64,000 nt of DNA from a bacterium 1xD42-87 (GCA_003611805.1 RAYM01000011.1:124001-188000), one strand, 5' to 3'. Shown: positions 25,964-34,381, counted from the stretch's first letter. Notes: generated by a model from the sequence alone, not told the origin. Numbers and translations are program-made.

Positions 25964-27388
25964 TTGGAACAGAAAAACACATGGGAAACTTATGATGAGA
26001 AACAGCTAGGGGAAGTGGACGCTTTTGCCAGAGAGTATATGGACTTTCTGGACAGAGGAAAGACCGAGCGGGAGTGCATCGACCAGATCGTAAATACGCT
26101 GGATGAGGCGGGATATCAGGAACTGGAGGCGCTGGTGAAGAACGGCAAAAAGCTGAAAGCCGGGGACAAGGTGTATTCCGTATGGATGAATAAATCCATT
26201 GTGATGTTTCAGATCGGCAAGGAGAAGATGGAGGACGGCATCAATATTCTCGGGGCGCACATCGACTCTCCCCGTCTGGACGTGAAACAGAATCCTCTCT
26301 ATGAGGACGGCGGTTTCGCTTATCTGGACACCCATTATTACGGCGGCGTGAAAAAGTACCAATGGGTGACGATTCCCCTTTCCATTCACGGCGTGGTTGT
26401 GAAGAAGGACGGCAGCACCGTGGAGGTCAACGTGGGCGAGAACGAGGACGATCCCGTTTTCTTCGTGTCCGACCTTTTGATCCATCTGGCGAGCGAGCAG
26501 CTTGAGAAAAAGGCAAACAAGGTGATTGAGGGCGAGGCGTTGGATATCATCATTGGCAATAAGCCTCTTGTGATCGATAAGAAGAAAAAGAAGGATGACG
26601 AGGAGGACAGCGCGCCGAAGGACGCTGTGAAGAAGGGAATCCTTGAAATTTTAAAGAGAGATTACGATTTTGAGGAGGAGGACTTTATCTCCGCCGAGCT
26701 TGAAGTGGTGCCCGCCGGGAAGTCGAGGGAGGCAGGTTTTGACCGCAGCATGATTCTTTCCTACGGACAGGATGACCGCGTGTGCGCGTTCTCTTCCCTG
26801 AAAGCGATGCTGGAGATCGGGCAGACCGAAAGAACGGCATGCTGTATTCTTGTGGATAAAGAGGAGATCGGCAGCGTAGGCGCGACAGGTATGCAGTCCA
26901 AATTCTTTGAGAACGCGGTGGCGGAGGTGATGAACCTTCTCGGTGAGTACAGTGAGCTTGGCCTGCGCAGATGCCTTGCACGCTCCTGTATGCTTTCCTC
27001 CGACGTGAGCAGCGCATATGATCCGGCATATGCGTCCAGCTTTGACAAGAAGAACGTGGCTTACCTTGGCGGCGGCATGGTGTTTAACAAGTTTACGGGC
27101 AGGGGCGGCAAGTCCGGCTCCAACGATGCCAACGCGGAGTATCTCGGTCACATCCGTGCGATCTTTGAGAAGGAGAAGGTGAATTTCCAGACAGCGGAGC
27201 TTGGCAAGGTGGATCTTGGCGGCGGCGGCACGATCGCCTATATCCTTGCGCTCTACGGCATGAACGTGATCGACAGCGGCGTGGCGGTATTAAACATGCA
27301 CGCGCCCTGGGAGGCAACAAGTAAGGCGGACGTGTACGAGACGAAGCGCGGGTATGTGGCTTTTCTGGAAAATGCATGCCTATATTAG
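25964..27388 (+). CDS. M18 family aminopeptidase (aspartyl aminopeptidase)
   Basis: A 474-residue zinc aminopeptidase removing N-terminal acidic or neutral residues from peptides in the cytoplasm. Metal-site regions are GAHIDSPRLDVK, the acidic stretch DKEEIGSVGATGMQS and SSDVSSAYDPAY, with a closing MHAPWE. A lysine-rich linker KKKKKDDEEDSAPKD stands at about residues 205-220. The start is TTG at 25964: AGAGGAG (25949-25955) is eight bases ahead. An earlier in-frame TTG at 25916 would put that ribosome site inside the protein. Not linked to neighbouring genes by overlap. Confidence 0.92.
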   Translation: MEQKNTWETYDEKQLGEVDAFAREYMDFLDRGKTERECIDQIVNTLDEAGYQELEALVKNGKKLKAGDKVYSVWMNKSIVMFQIGKEKMEDGINILGAHIDSPRLDVKQNPLYEDGGFAYLDTHYYGGVKKYQWVTIPLSIHGVVVKKDGSTVEVNVGENEDDPVFFVSDLLIHLASEQLEKKANKVIEGEALDIIIGNKPLVIDKKKKKDDEEDSAPKDAVKKGILEILKRDYDFEEEDFISAELEVVPAGKSREAGFDRSMILSYGQDDRVCAFSSLKAMLEIGQTERTACCILVDKEEIGSVGATGMQSKFFENAVAEVMNLLGEYSELGLRRCLARSCMLSSDVSSAYDPAYASSFDKKNVAYLGGGMVFNKFTGRGGKSGSNDANAEYLGHIRAIFEKEKVNFQTAELGKVDLGGGGTIAYILALYGMNVIDSGVAVLNMHAPWEATSKADVYETKRGYVAFLENACLY

Positions 27389-27723
27389 CGTGAGAAGTAC
27401 TTCTAACCACTCACAGCAGAGGCTGTTTCGTGGAGAAGCACTAGGTCTCACGCAGGAGAATGCCTGAAAAGCGGCATTCTCCGCACCGATTTGAGATTCC
27501 GCGAAGAGGAATCAAGGCGGTTAGAGTGGAAAGTTGACTTAATCAGTCAAAGATGTGTATGAGTAATGAAGTATGTAAGGATGGGAGCGCATGGCAGAGT
27601 GAGAGCTTTTGCGCTCTTTTCTCAAGTATAAATGACCGCAGAGGAGAATCAGAGTATTCCGTTGGAAAACTTTTGGATTCTCTTCGCGTTCATCGGTAGA
27701 AAATGCCTCGGAATGGAGACAAA
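27389..27723 (+). repeat. intergenic hairpin cluster between the aminopeptidase and queA
   Basis: Several hairpins stand in a row. First, an element at 27388-27453: outer arms GCGTGAGA/TCTCACGC, then AGTACTTCT/AGAAGCACT, CCAC/GTGG and CAGC/GCTG with loop AGAG; a structurally matching copy lies at 62920-62966. Second, GGAGAATGCC (27455-27464) pairing with 27473-27482; a near-copy lies at 47445-47470. Third, GATTCC-gcgaaga-GGAATC (27493-27511). Fourth, a weak terminator-like GAGCGC/GCGCTC with TTTT at 27585-27620. No gene is apparent. ATG at 27703 in frame with queA is not the preferred start. Confidence 0.6.
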
Positions 27724-28758
27724 ATGACAGAATTAAAAAAATCGGATTTTTACTTTGATTTACCGCAGGAACTGATCGCCCAGGATCCTTTGGAGGATCG
27801 CTCCGCGTCCAGACTCCTTGTGCTGGATCGGAAGACAGGAGCGGTGGAACATCATACGTTTAGGGAAATCACGAATTATGTAAGATCGGGAGACTGTCTG
27901 GTTTTAAATAATACCAAGGTCATCCCGGCAAGGCTGATGGGCGTGAAGGAGGACACCGGGGCGGCGATCGAGGTGCTGCTCCTAAAGCGGCGGGACAACG
28001 ACGTTTGGGAAACCCTTGTAAAGCCCGGGAAAAAGGCGAGACCCGGTGCAAAGATTGTCTTTGGGGACGGGTGTCTGCGGGCGGAAGTGCTGGACGTGGT
28101 GGAGGAGGGCAACCGCCTGCTCCGCTTTGACTATGAGGGGATTTTTGAGGAGGTGCTTGACCGTCTTGGGGAAATGCCGCTGCCGCCTTATATTACCCAT
28201 AAGCTTCAGGACAAAAACCGCTACCAGACCGTGTACGCGAAATATGAGGGCTCTGCGGCGGCGCCAACGGCGGGGCTTCACTTTACCGAAGAATTACTTG
28301 CGCAGATAGAGGAAATGGGCGTAAATATTGCCTATGTGACCCTCCATGTGGGGCTGGGCACCTTCCGTCCCGTGAAAGCGGACAACCTCTCAGAGCACCA
28401 TATGCATTCCGAACATTATGAGGTGACGCCGGAGACGGCGGAACTGATCAACCGCACGAAGGAGAGCGGCGGTCGCGTGATCTGTGTGGGGACGACAAGC
28501 TGCCGCACGGTGGAGAGCGCGGCGGACGAAAGCGGTCGGGTGCAGCCGGGGTGCGGAGATACGGAGATCTTTATTTACCCGGGGTATCGGTTTAAGGTGC
28601 TGGACTGCCTGATCACGAATTTCCATCTGCCGGAATCCACGCTGGTAATGCTTGTTTCTGCGCTTGCGGGCAGAGAGAACGTGCTGGCGGCGTACCGGGA
28701 GGCGGTGGAGGAGAGGTATCGGTTTTTCTCTTTTGGGGATGCGATGCTTGTGATTTAA
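27724..28758 (+). CDS. queA: S-adenosylmethionine:tRNA ribosyltransferase-isomerase
   Basis: A 344-residue enzyme that transfers the ribosyl part of SAM to preQ1 at the wobble position of tRNAs, giving epoxyqueuosine. N-terminal motif [12 protein letters not shown], then [12 protein letters not shown] and the signature [12 protein letters not shown] are present, and later [23 protein letters not shown] and [17 protein letters not shown]. The length matches the family. GGAG (27714-27717) precedes ATG 27724 at a good distance. No preQ1 riboswitch is recognised upstream, and no other queuosine genes are in the window. Confidence 0.96.
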   Translation: MTELKKSDFYFDLPQELIAQDPLEDRSASRLLVLDRKTGAVEHHTFREITNYVRSGDCLVLNNTKVIPARLMGVKEDTGAAIEVLLLKRRDNDVWETLVKPGKKARPGAKIVFGDGCLRAEVLDVVEEGNRLLRFDYEGIFEEVLDRLGEMPLPPYITHKLQDKNRYQTVYAKYEGSAAAPTAGLHFTEELLAQIEEMGVNIAYVTLHVGLGTFRPVKADNLSEHHMHSEHYEVTPETAELINRTKESGGRVICVGTTSCRTVESAADESGRVQPGCGDTEIFIYPGYRFKVLDCLITNFHLPESTLVMLVSALAGRENVLAAYREAVEERYRFFSFGDAMLVI

Positions 28759-28862
28759 TATTATTTTGCTTTTCAAAGAGAACTGGAAGATATTTGGGTT
28801 AGAATTAACAGAAATATCTTCTGGTGCGTTTCGCTGGAATGATAAGAACGAAGGAGTAACCT

Positions 28863-30659
28863 GTGAGAATGAAATACAGAAGAGGGATTTTGCTCGGCTT
28901 TTTTCTGGTTCTGCTCTATACGGTCGGTCTCTATTCGGAGTCCGAGTTGGAAGACAGGATGGAAACGGCTGCAGATGCGGTATCGGAGACAAATACGGGA
29001 AAAAGTTATGTCAGCGTGGCGGGACATGAGATTGCACTGTGGCAGCAAGGCGGTCAGTTCTACGCCTTTCTTCCTTCCGCCTGCAGGGAGATGGACTTGC
29101 AGCCGGAAATACCGGAGGAGACCGCGCCCGATTCTATCGTGTGGATGTATTCGGAAAATATTCCAGCCGTTTTTATTGATACAAAGTCCGGGAGCGCGGA
29201 ACAAATTCATGCGGATAAAAACGTAAAAGAAACAGGGGAAATTTCCGTTTTGGAAGCAGACGGCAGCATCAGCCTCCGTATGCCGCTTGCCTATATCAAG
29301 AGTAGGGGCAACACTTCTTTTACTTCTTTTGAAAAAAAGCCTTATCAGATTAAATTGACGGATGCAGTATCGCTTTTGGGTATGGATGCCGCGAAAAAAT
29401 GGATTTTCATTTCCAATGCGCCGGACACGACGCTTCTTAGGAACGCGCTTTCCAGAAAGCTTGCAGGGCAGCTTGACTTGGCGCAGTCGAAGGACGGTGT
29501 TTTTGTGGATCTGTATTTAAATGGGGAATACGCAGGAAACTATTATGTCACGGAAAAGGTGGAAGTGCATAAAAACCGTCTTCCGATAACGGACATGGAG
29601 AAGATGACGGAACTTACGAACAACAACGAAGAGTTCAACGTCTATGAGACTGCGTGGACGGATACGACAAAGGCAAAAGATGTGCCGAAAGACCCTGTGG
29701 ATATCACAGGCGGTTATTTAATTGAGCGGGATTTTGGGGAGCGGTTTCTTTCCGAAGTCGAGATTAACGGCAGCTATTTTATAACTGAGGCGGAAGAATC
29801 GTTCATTGTTCGTTCACCAGAATATGCTTCGGAGAATCAGATTGCCTATATTAACAGCTATATTCAAAGTGTGGAAAACGCTATTTTGTCACATGACGGC
29901 ATCGATCATGAGAGCGGAAAGTCCTATCAGGATTTGATTGACGTGGATTCTTTTGCGCGAAAATATCTTTTGGAGGAAGTGACGGCTAATTATGACGGCG
30001 GCGTGGCAAGTTCCTATTTTTACAAGGACAGGGATGCCGTCAGTGAAAAACTGTTTGCGGGACCGATATGGGATTATGACGTCACGTGGGGAAATACCCC
30101 GGCTTACATCGGATACCTTTCGGATTCGCCCAAGCGGCTGACAAGGCTGGATTTTCATCAGGACTCGTCCGTATGGTTTCCCGCCTTATATGAAAAACCG
30201 GAATTTTATCAAGCGGTTATTTCCTGCTACCGGAGAGATATCAGTCCCTATTTGGAGACGATGGCTTTGCAGACGCTTCCGCAGCTGGCAGAGATGACCG
30301 CCGCGTCCGCGGCTATGGACAGGGTTCGGTGGTCGGCACAGTATGCGGAGAACAGTACATGGGAGAGCCGTGAAGAGGAGGTCGCTTTTTTGGCGGACTA
30401 TATTTTAGAACGCAAAGCGTTTCTGGACAAGGCATGGATAGAGCAGACTGCGATACATGAAATTGAGTTATTCATCGAAGATGCGCCTTATGATACGCTG
30501 TATGTTTTTTCGGGAGAGAAGATGCCGAAAATGCCGGATGCGGAAATATCTTATGCGGAGTTTCTGGGATGGACTTCAGAAAAGGATGGTCAGCCGCCCG
30601 ATTTGCATATTCCTGTTTATGAAGATATGGTTTTCCACGCAGTGTTACAATATCCCTGA
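28863..30659 (+). CDS. secreted or membrane-anchored CotH-kinase family protein
   Basis: A 598-residue protein. An N-terminal hydrophobic helix (GILLGFFLVLLYTVGLY) acts as a signal peptide or anchor. Residues 115-480 fit the CotH family: IKSRGNTSF, KKPYQIKL, the LxxNAPDxTLLRNALS block, LYLNGEYAGNYYVTEKVEV and GPIWDYDVTWGN, which contains the metal-binding Asp of CotH kinases. Bacillus CotH phosphorylates spore-coat proteins; homologues with signal peptides act at the cell surface. The C-terminal 100 residues look like a bacterial repeat module (SYAEFLGWTSEKDG), common in wall proteins of Lachnospiraceae. GTG start with AGGAG seven bases ahead. A secretion signal argues for a surface role. Confidence 0.85.
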   Translation: MRMKYRRGILLGFFLVLLYTVGLYSESELEDRMETAADAVSETNTGKSYVSVAGHEIALWQQGGQFYAFLPSACREMDLQPEIPEETAPDSIVWMYSENIPAVFIDTKSGSAEQIHADKNVKETGEISVLEADGSISLRMPLAYIKSRGNTSFTSFEKKPYQIKLTDAVSLLGMDAAKKWIFISNAPDTTLLRNALSRKLAGQLDLAQSKDGVFVDLYLNGEYAGNYYVTEKVEVHKNRLPITDMEKMTELTNNNEEFNVYETAWTDTTKAKDVPKDPVDITGGYLIERDFGERFLSEVEINGSYFITEAEESFIVRSPEYASENQIAYINSYIQSVENAILSHDGIDHESGKSYQDLIDVDSFARKYLLEEVTANYDGGVASSYFYKDRDAVSEKLFAGPIWDYDVTWGNTPAYIGYLSDSPKRLTRLDFHQDSSVWFPALYEKPEFYQAVISCYRRDISPYLETMALQTLPQLAEMTAASAAMDRVRWSAQYAENSTWESREEEVAFLADYILERKAFLDKAWIEQTAIHEIELFIEDAPYDTLYVFSGEKMPKMPDAEISYAEFLGWTSEKDGQPPDLHIPVYEDMVFHAVLQYP

Positions 30660-30672
30660 GCGGCTTCTTGTG

Positions 30673-31113
30673 TTATGATTCCTTCGCGGTGTCCAATACG
30701 GCAAATCCGTGGTCGAGAAGCATTTCGTTGGCATCCATGATGGTCATATGATTCATCAGGGCGAACAGAATCAGCGCGTCCCGCCCATCTCTGGCATACA
30801 ATTCCCGATTGCCGGAAAGCTTCAGCATTTTTTGTGTTTCCTCCTCGGACAGTCTCAGCCCGAAAGAAAGGGCGATCAGCTTGTCACGGGAGGGAATTTT
30901 ATCGCCCGCAAAAATCCGATAGACATAGGCGCGCCCAAGCAGAGAACCCCGGATCACGTCCGCACGCCGGAGGTTCTTTTGCGCCAGCAGCATGTGCAGA
31001 TGATCTGCCAGACTTTCTTTCAGCATATGTGTTCTGTTTTTCTCCAGATAGTCTTCCATATCCGTTGCGGTTCTGATTTCATGCCGCAGTTCATCCGTTG
31101 ACTTTTCATCCAT
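30673..31113 (-). CDS. XRE-like helix-turn-helix regulator
   Basis: A 146-residue protein with an HTH region: LADHLHMLLAQKNLRRADVIRGSLLGRAYVYRIFAGDKIPSRDKLIAL (quoted here only in part as its limits, residues 36-83). The turn and recognition helix follow the XRE pattern ending in the typical PSRDKLIAL. The C-terminal half is helical, probably for dimerisation. A strong divergent promoter (31154-31182) and a perfect 15-base palindrome (31196-31210) lie upstream, making autoregulation plausible. Its target may be the truncated acyltransferase gene on the other side. Confidence 0.8.
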   Translation of the reverse strand: MDEKSTDELRHEIRTATDMEDYLEKNRTHMLKESLADHLHMLLAQKNLRRADVIRGSLLGRAYVYRIFAGDKIPSRDKLIALSFGLRLSEEETQKMLKLSGNRELYARDGRDALILFALMNHMTIMDANEMLLDHGFAVLDTAKES

Positions 31114-31153
31114 TCTGCATCGAAGTCCTTCCTGTGTATTTCCTGTAAATCTT

Positions 31154-31182
31154 ATTATATCTGTTTATGGTAAGCGTGACAA
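31154..31182 (-). promoter_or_regulatory. sigma-A promoter of the XRE-like regulator
   Basis: On the minus strand, TTGTCA (complement of 31177-31182), 17 bases, then TATAAT (complement of 31154-31159). Confidence 0.7.
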
Positions 31183-31195
31183 CTGTGGAGGAAAT

Positions 31196-31210
31196 GTCTA
31201 CCGTCGGTAG
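31196..31210. promoter_or_regulatory. candidate operator palindrome
   Basis: TCTACCG-T-CGGTAGA is a perfect inverted repeat with 7-base arms. It sits between the minus-strand promoter of the HTH regulator and a TATAAT (31234-31239) in front of the acyltransferase remnant. Confidence 0.5.
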
Positions 31211-31262
31211 ACCAAAATCGACAAAATTTTCCCTATAATACCATCATGGGAGAGGGAAAAGC

Positions 31263-31619
31263 ATGAAATACACAGAGATATCTTTATCCGGGAAGGGAAA
31301 AGAGAAGCGCGTATATTACGAATGGATACGTCTGACTGCCTGTTTTTTTGTTATATTTAATCACCTGAAAGGCTATGTGCTGTTTCAGAACGCGTCCGGC
31401 GCAAAGCAGTTGTTTTACATGGTTCTTTCTGTGATTACCAAAATCAATGTGCCGCTGTTTTTCATGGTTTCCGGCGCGCTGCTCTTGGGAAAGCGAGAGG
31501 ATATTTTCACGGTTTTAAAAAAGCGGGTCAGCAGGATTTGTCTGGTTATCCTGCTTTTTTCTCTGGGCATTTACACGGAGTGCCGGCTGTACGCGCTCGC
31601 GCACCTATGTTTACAATGA
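31263..31619 (+). pseudogene. truncated acyltransferase-3 family membrane protein
   Basis: The first 105 residues match the N-terminus of acyltransferase-3/OafA-type proteins: YYEWIRLTACFFVIFNH (RxxA and the conserved His), then NVPLFFMVSGALLLGK and RVSRICLVILLFSLGIY. Intact members have 330-380 residues and about ten helices; only two or three remain. After about residue 105 the sequence becomes unrelated (TECRLYALAHLCLQ) and stops. The following frame encodes the end of a different protein, so this looks like a deletion junction near 31575-31590. A normal start with GGGAGAGGG upstream is kept. Confidence 0.7.
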
Positions 31620-31845
31620 GGATGGAGAGTATGTCATGAACAACACGATAGAGATGGAGTTCATGATTGAGAATGGCTGGCCGGGGGTTCGGATCAGACC
31701 GGAGTTTGTGAATGAGCCCGGAAAGTCTTATCGTTTTGCCATTCAGGTGCTTTCCTCAAGACCGAACGAATACCGATCCAGTCTGCCTGCGGAGCCTTGC
31801 CCCAAGGAGGCTTACTTAAGTCCGTGGCTTAGGATTCCGAAATGA
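31579..31845 (+). pseudogene. 3' remnant of an unrecognised secreted or surface protein
   Basis: In another frame than the acyltransferase part, an open stretch reads SRTYVYNEDGEYV and continues through an in-frame ATG at 31636 to a stop at 31845. Residues such as GVRIRPEFVNEPGKSYRF look like a beta-rich extracellular domain. No ribosome site precedes 31636. It is read as the tail of a gene whose front was lost when the acyltransferase gene was cut. Confidence 0.45.
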
Positions 31846-31872
31846 TTTTCCCGTTTGGCTGATACAAAGTAT

Positions 31873-31901
31873 TTGTAATTTACGCAAAAACGTATTATAA
31901 T
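31873..31901 (+). promoter_or_regulatory. sigma-A promoter of the PilZ gene
   Basis: TTGTAA (31873-31878), 17 bases, TATAAT (31896-31901). Leader about 70 bases. Confidence 0.6.
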
Positions 31902-31974
31902 CGTAGAAAGATATCAGAACAGAAGACATTTTTCGGGTAGTATGATTACAGGATAAAACAGAAAGGCATAAAAC

Positions 31975-32316
31975 ATGGAAGAACGCAGGAGAAACAAGAG
32001 GATAGGGCTGTCATCCAAGCTGTTGATCAAGAGGCTGGATGGGGAGGATGCAGCGAAAGAGGTAGACATAGACGTGGTGGATGTGTCTAAGACGGGCGTG
32101 GGTTTTTTGTGCAGTGAGGCTCTGGAGATCGGCGCGGTTTATGAGGCATCTTTGACGATCTGGACGAAGGAAGTGATTCACGCATTTCTTGAGATCGTAC
32201 GCATTGAGAAGAAAGATGACAATATCTTTTCCTACGGTTCTATTTTTATAGGCATGTCGGAGATCGAGGCAAGCCGGATCGAGACGTACAGCACGGTTGA
32301 GACGATGGAAGTTTAG
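31975..32316 (+). CDS. PilZ-domain c-di-GMP-binding protein
   Basis: A 113-residue single PilZ domain. The RxxxR element is in ERRRNKRIG (residues 3-11) and the D/N-x-S-x-x-G motif in VVDVSKTGVGF (about residues 35-45), so cyclic di-GMP binding is expected. It would be a stand-alone receptor that changes the behaviour of a partner protein. It has its own promoter and a ribosome site AGAAAGG. The VanZ-like gene follows 15 bases later and may be co-transcribed. The diguanylate cyclase at 15008 is a possible source of the ligand. Confidence 0.85.
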   Translation: MEERRRNKRIGLSSKLLIKRLDGEDAAKEVDIDVVDVSKTGVGFLCSEALEIGAVYEASLTIWTKEVIHAFLEIVRIEKKDDNIFSYGSIFIGMSEIEASRIETYSTVETMEV

Positions 32317-32331
32317 AAAGAAAAAAACGGC

Positions 32332-32826
32332 ATGAACAAAAAAAGAAAAAGTCATATCCTTCTGGAACTCGGCGTGATCGCTATATCGTTTGCGGCACTC
32401 TTACTGCTCTTATATTTTGTGGTTGCGGTATCTTTCCAGAACGGGACAGTATCTTCTGACATAACGATGAAAATGGCAGGACAGATCGCGAGACGGATTT
32501 TTGAGAATCCCACGCAGGACCAGATTTCGACTACGGCGCTGATGATTCGTTATGGCGCGCATCTGGGTCTGTTCTTTGTGGTCGGTTTCGTAACCACCTT
32601 TGTGAGCATGGTTGTTTTCAGAAGATATTACAGAATACTCGGTGTGATCGGGGCGGGAGCGGTCTGCTATGTGCTTGCCTATTACACGGAATATTACAAG
32701 CAGTTTGTGGAGGGCAGGCATTTCCAACAGTCCGACGCGGCGCTCAACTGGTACGGGAGTCTGGCGGGTATTTTCTGTATGGTTGGGTCGTATTTATTGA
32801 ACCGGCTGTTGGTGAAACTGTCATGA
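32332..32826 (+). CDS. VanZ-family membrane protein
   Basis: A 164-residue protein with four membrane helices. The VanZ pattern is seen in IRYGAHLGLFFVVGF (charged residue then His/Phe block) and TEYYKQFVEGRHFQQSD followed by LNWYGSLAGI, equivalent to the DExxQxFxxGRxxxxxDxxxNxxG motif. Members include VanZ of teicoplanin resistance, but most are of unknown function. The first ATG overlaps no gene; the ribosome site is weak. It probably forms an operon with the PilZ gene. Confidence 0.75.
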   Translation: MNKKRKSHILLELGVIAISFAALLLLLYFVVAVSFQNGTVSSDITMKMAGQIARRIFENPTQDQISTTALMIRYGAHLGLFFVVGFVTTFVSMVVFRRYYRILGVIGAGAVCYVLAYYTEYYKQFVEGRHFQQSDAALNWYGSLAGIFCMVGSYLLNRLLVKLS

Positions 32827-32840
32827 GGTAAAATAATGGT

Positions 32841-33041
32841 TTGCGTGAAGCGGAGGTTTTACAAAGATGTGTTGTGTTATGCGGGCAATCATGGAATCTA
32901 ATACCTTTTGAAGTGGCTGTGGATCTTTTTTATTCGCAGGAAAATATGATCAGGCTTAAAGAGTCGGTAGCGCAGATGGAAGCTACAGGCGGTACCATGA
33001 CAGAAACTGGTATGATGGAATCGGGAAATCAGAAAGGCTGA
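32841..33041 (+). pseudogene. remnant of a RelB/DinJ-type antitoxin
   Basis: The open frame contains IPFEVAVDLFYSQENMIRL followed by KESVAQMEATGGT, a pattern known from the C-terminal half of RelB/DinJ antitoxins of Firmicutes. The ribbon-helix-helix N-terminus that binds DNA is absent; the upstream residues (cysteine-rich LQRCVVLCGQSW) are unlike it. After TGGT the protein runs on for 12 odd residues. No RelE/YafQ toxin gene follows. It is a relic of a toxin-antitoxin locus. Confidence 0.5.
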
Positions 33042-33066
33042 GTGGTGACTTGGCGGCTTAACTGAC

Positions 33067-33097
33067 CGGGGAAATGCCTACTCAAGGCATTTCCCCG
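33067..33097. terminator. strong hairpin between the antitoxin remnant and aroA
   Basis: CGGGGAAATGCCT (33067-33079) pairs perfectly with 33085-33097 around a 5-base loop. Neither side has a clear U-run, so it may stabilise 3' ends or act with a factor. Confidence 0.55.
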
Positions 33098-33103
33098 AAA
33101 AAT

Positions 33104-34381
33104 TTACATAGCGCACAGTCGTGCAAGATCTTCAAAAAACCCGGGGTAGCTGATGGTGACCACATCGCTGCCCTTAATTGTTGTCTCGCCCTCCGCAACA
33201 AGCGAAGCCACGGCAAAACTCATGGCAATGCGGTGGTCGAGATGGGAGTCCACCTCGGTTCCGCGGAGGGGCTGTCCGCCGTGGATGATCATGCCGTCGT
33301 CGGTTCCCGTGATATCGCAGCCCATGGCGCTAAGATACTGCACCATCACGTCGATGCGGTTGGATTCCTTGACCTTTAACTCGGCGGCGTCCCGGATTAT
33401 GGTAGTGCCCTCCGCACATGCCGCCATAATATTGATGACGGGCAGTTCGTCGATCAGTGTGGGAATGATATCGCCCTCAATGGTAATACCGTGGAGCACG
33501 CTGTGTTTTACCAGCAGGTCGGCGGTCGGTTCTCCGTCATGATTTTCGTTTAAAAGCGTAATGCTGCCGCCCATTTCTTTTGCCACTCTTAAAATACCGT
33601 CTCTGGTGGGATTGATTCCCACGTTTTTAATGAGGATTTCAGAGCCGGGAACGAGCAGTCCCGCGGCAATAAAGTAAGCGGCGGAGGAAATGTCGCCGGG
33701 CACGTCAATTTTTCGGCCTTCCAGACGTGGCTCGGGAAGGATGCGCGCCGTTTTTCCTTCCGACTGTAAATCTGCGCCAAAATAGCGCAGCATGATTTCT
33801 GTGTGGTTGCGGCTTAAGGTCGGTTCAGTCACAAGAGTTTCGCCGTCGGCGTAGAGTCCTGCAAGCAGGACGGCGGACTTCACCTGTGCGGAGGCAACTT
33901 TGGAGTGATAGTGGATGCCGTGCAGAGGCGCGCCTGTGATGCGAAGGGGCGCGCAGTCGTTGCCGTTTACGCTTTCGATTTTCCCGCCCATCATGGACAG
34001 CGGCTCCATAATGCGCCGCATGGGACGTTTCTGGATGGAGGCGTCGCCCGTGAGGGTACTTGTAAAAGTCTGTCCGGCAAGGATGCCGCTGATCAGTCTG
34101 GTGGTGGTGCCGCTGTTGCCCATGTCAAGCACGGAAGAGGGCGCCTGCAGTCCGTGCAGCCCTTTGCCGTGAATCAGAATTTTATCCGGGGTATTTTCAA
34201 TTTCAATACCCATCTTCCGAAAGGCGTCGATGGTGGAGAGACAGTCCGCGCCCTGCAAAAAGTTGGTGACTTCGGTCGTGCCTTCGGACAGTGATCCGAA
34301 CATCACAGCCCGGTGGGAGATGGATTTATCGCCGGGGATCGTCACTTCCCCTCTCATTGTATGTGTTTTCTGAAATTTCAT
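33104..34381 (-). CDS. aroA: 3-phosphoshikimate 1-carboxyvinyltransferase (EPSP synthase)
   Basis: A 425-residue enzyme of the shikimate pathway, joining shikimate 3-phosphate and PEP. Family motifs: GEVTIPGDKSISHRAVM near the start, LDMGNSGTTTRLISGIL, DASIQKRPMRRI, and late ELKVKESNRID and DHRIAMSFAVA. The LDMGNSGTT and DASIQKRPM motifs are close to the PEP-binding segments seen in class II (glyphosate-tolerant) enzymes rather than E. coli's LGNAGTAMR, which is usual in Firmicutes. GGAG precedes the ATG. tyrA lies about 190 bases upstream on the same strand, so the two probably form one operon for aromatic amino acids. Confidence 0.95.
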   Translation of the reverse strand: MKFQKTHTMRGEVTIPGDKSISHRAVMFGSLSEGTTEVTNFLQGADCLSTIDAFRKMGIEIENTPDKILIHGKGLHGLQAPSSVLDMGNSGTTTRLISGILAGQTFTSTLTGDASIQKRPMRRIMEPLSMMGGKIESVNGNDCAPLRITGAPLHGIHYHSKVASAQVKSAVLLAGLYADGETLVTEPTLSRNHTEIMLRYFGADLQSEGKTARILPEPRLEGRKIDVPGDISSAAYFIAAGLLVPGSEILIKNVGINPTRDGILRVAKEMGGSITLLNENHDGEPTADLLVKHSVLHGITIEGDIIPTLIDELPVINIMAACAEGTTIIRDAAELKVKESNRIDVMVQYLSAMGCDITGTDDGMIIHGGQPLRGTEVDSHLDHRIAMSFAVASLVAEGETTIKGSDVVTISYPGFFEDLARLCAM

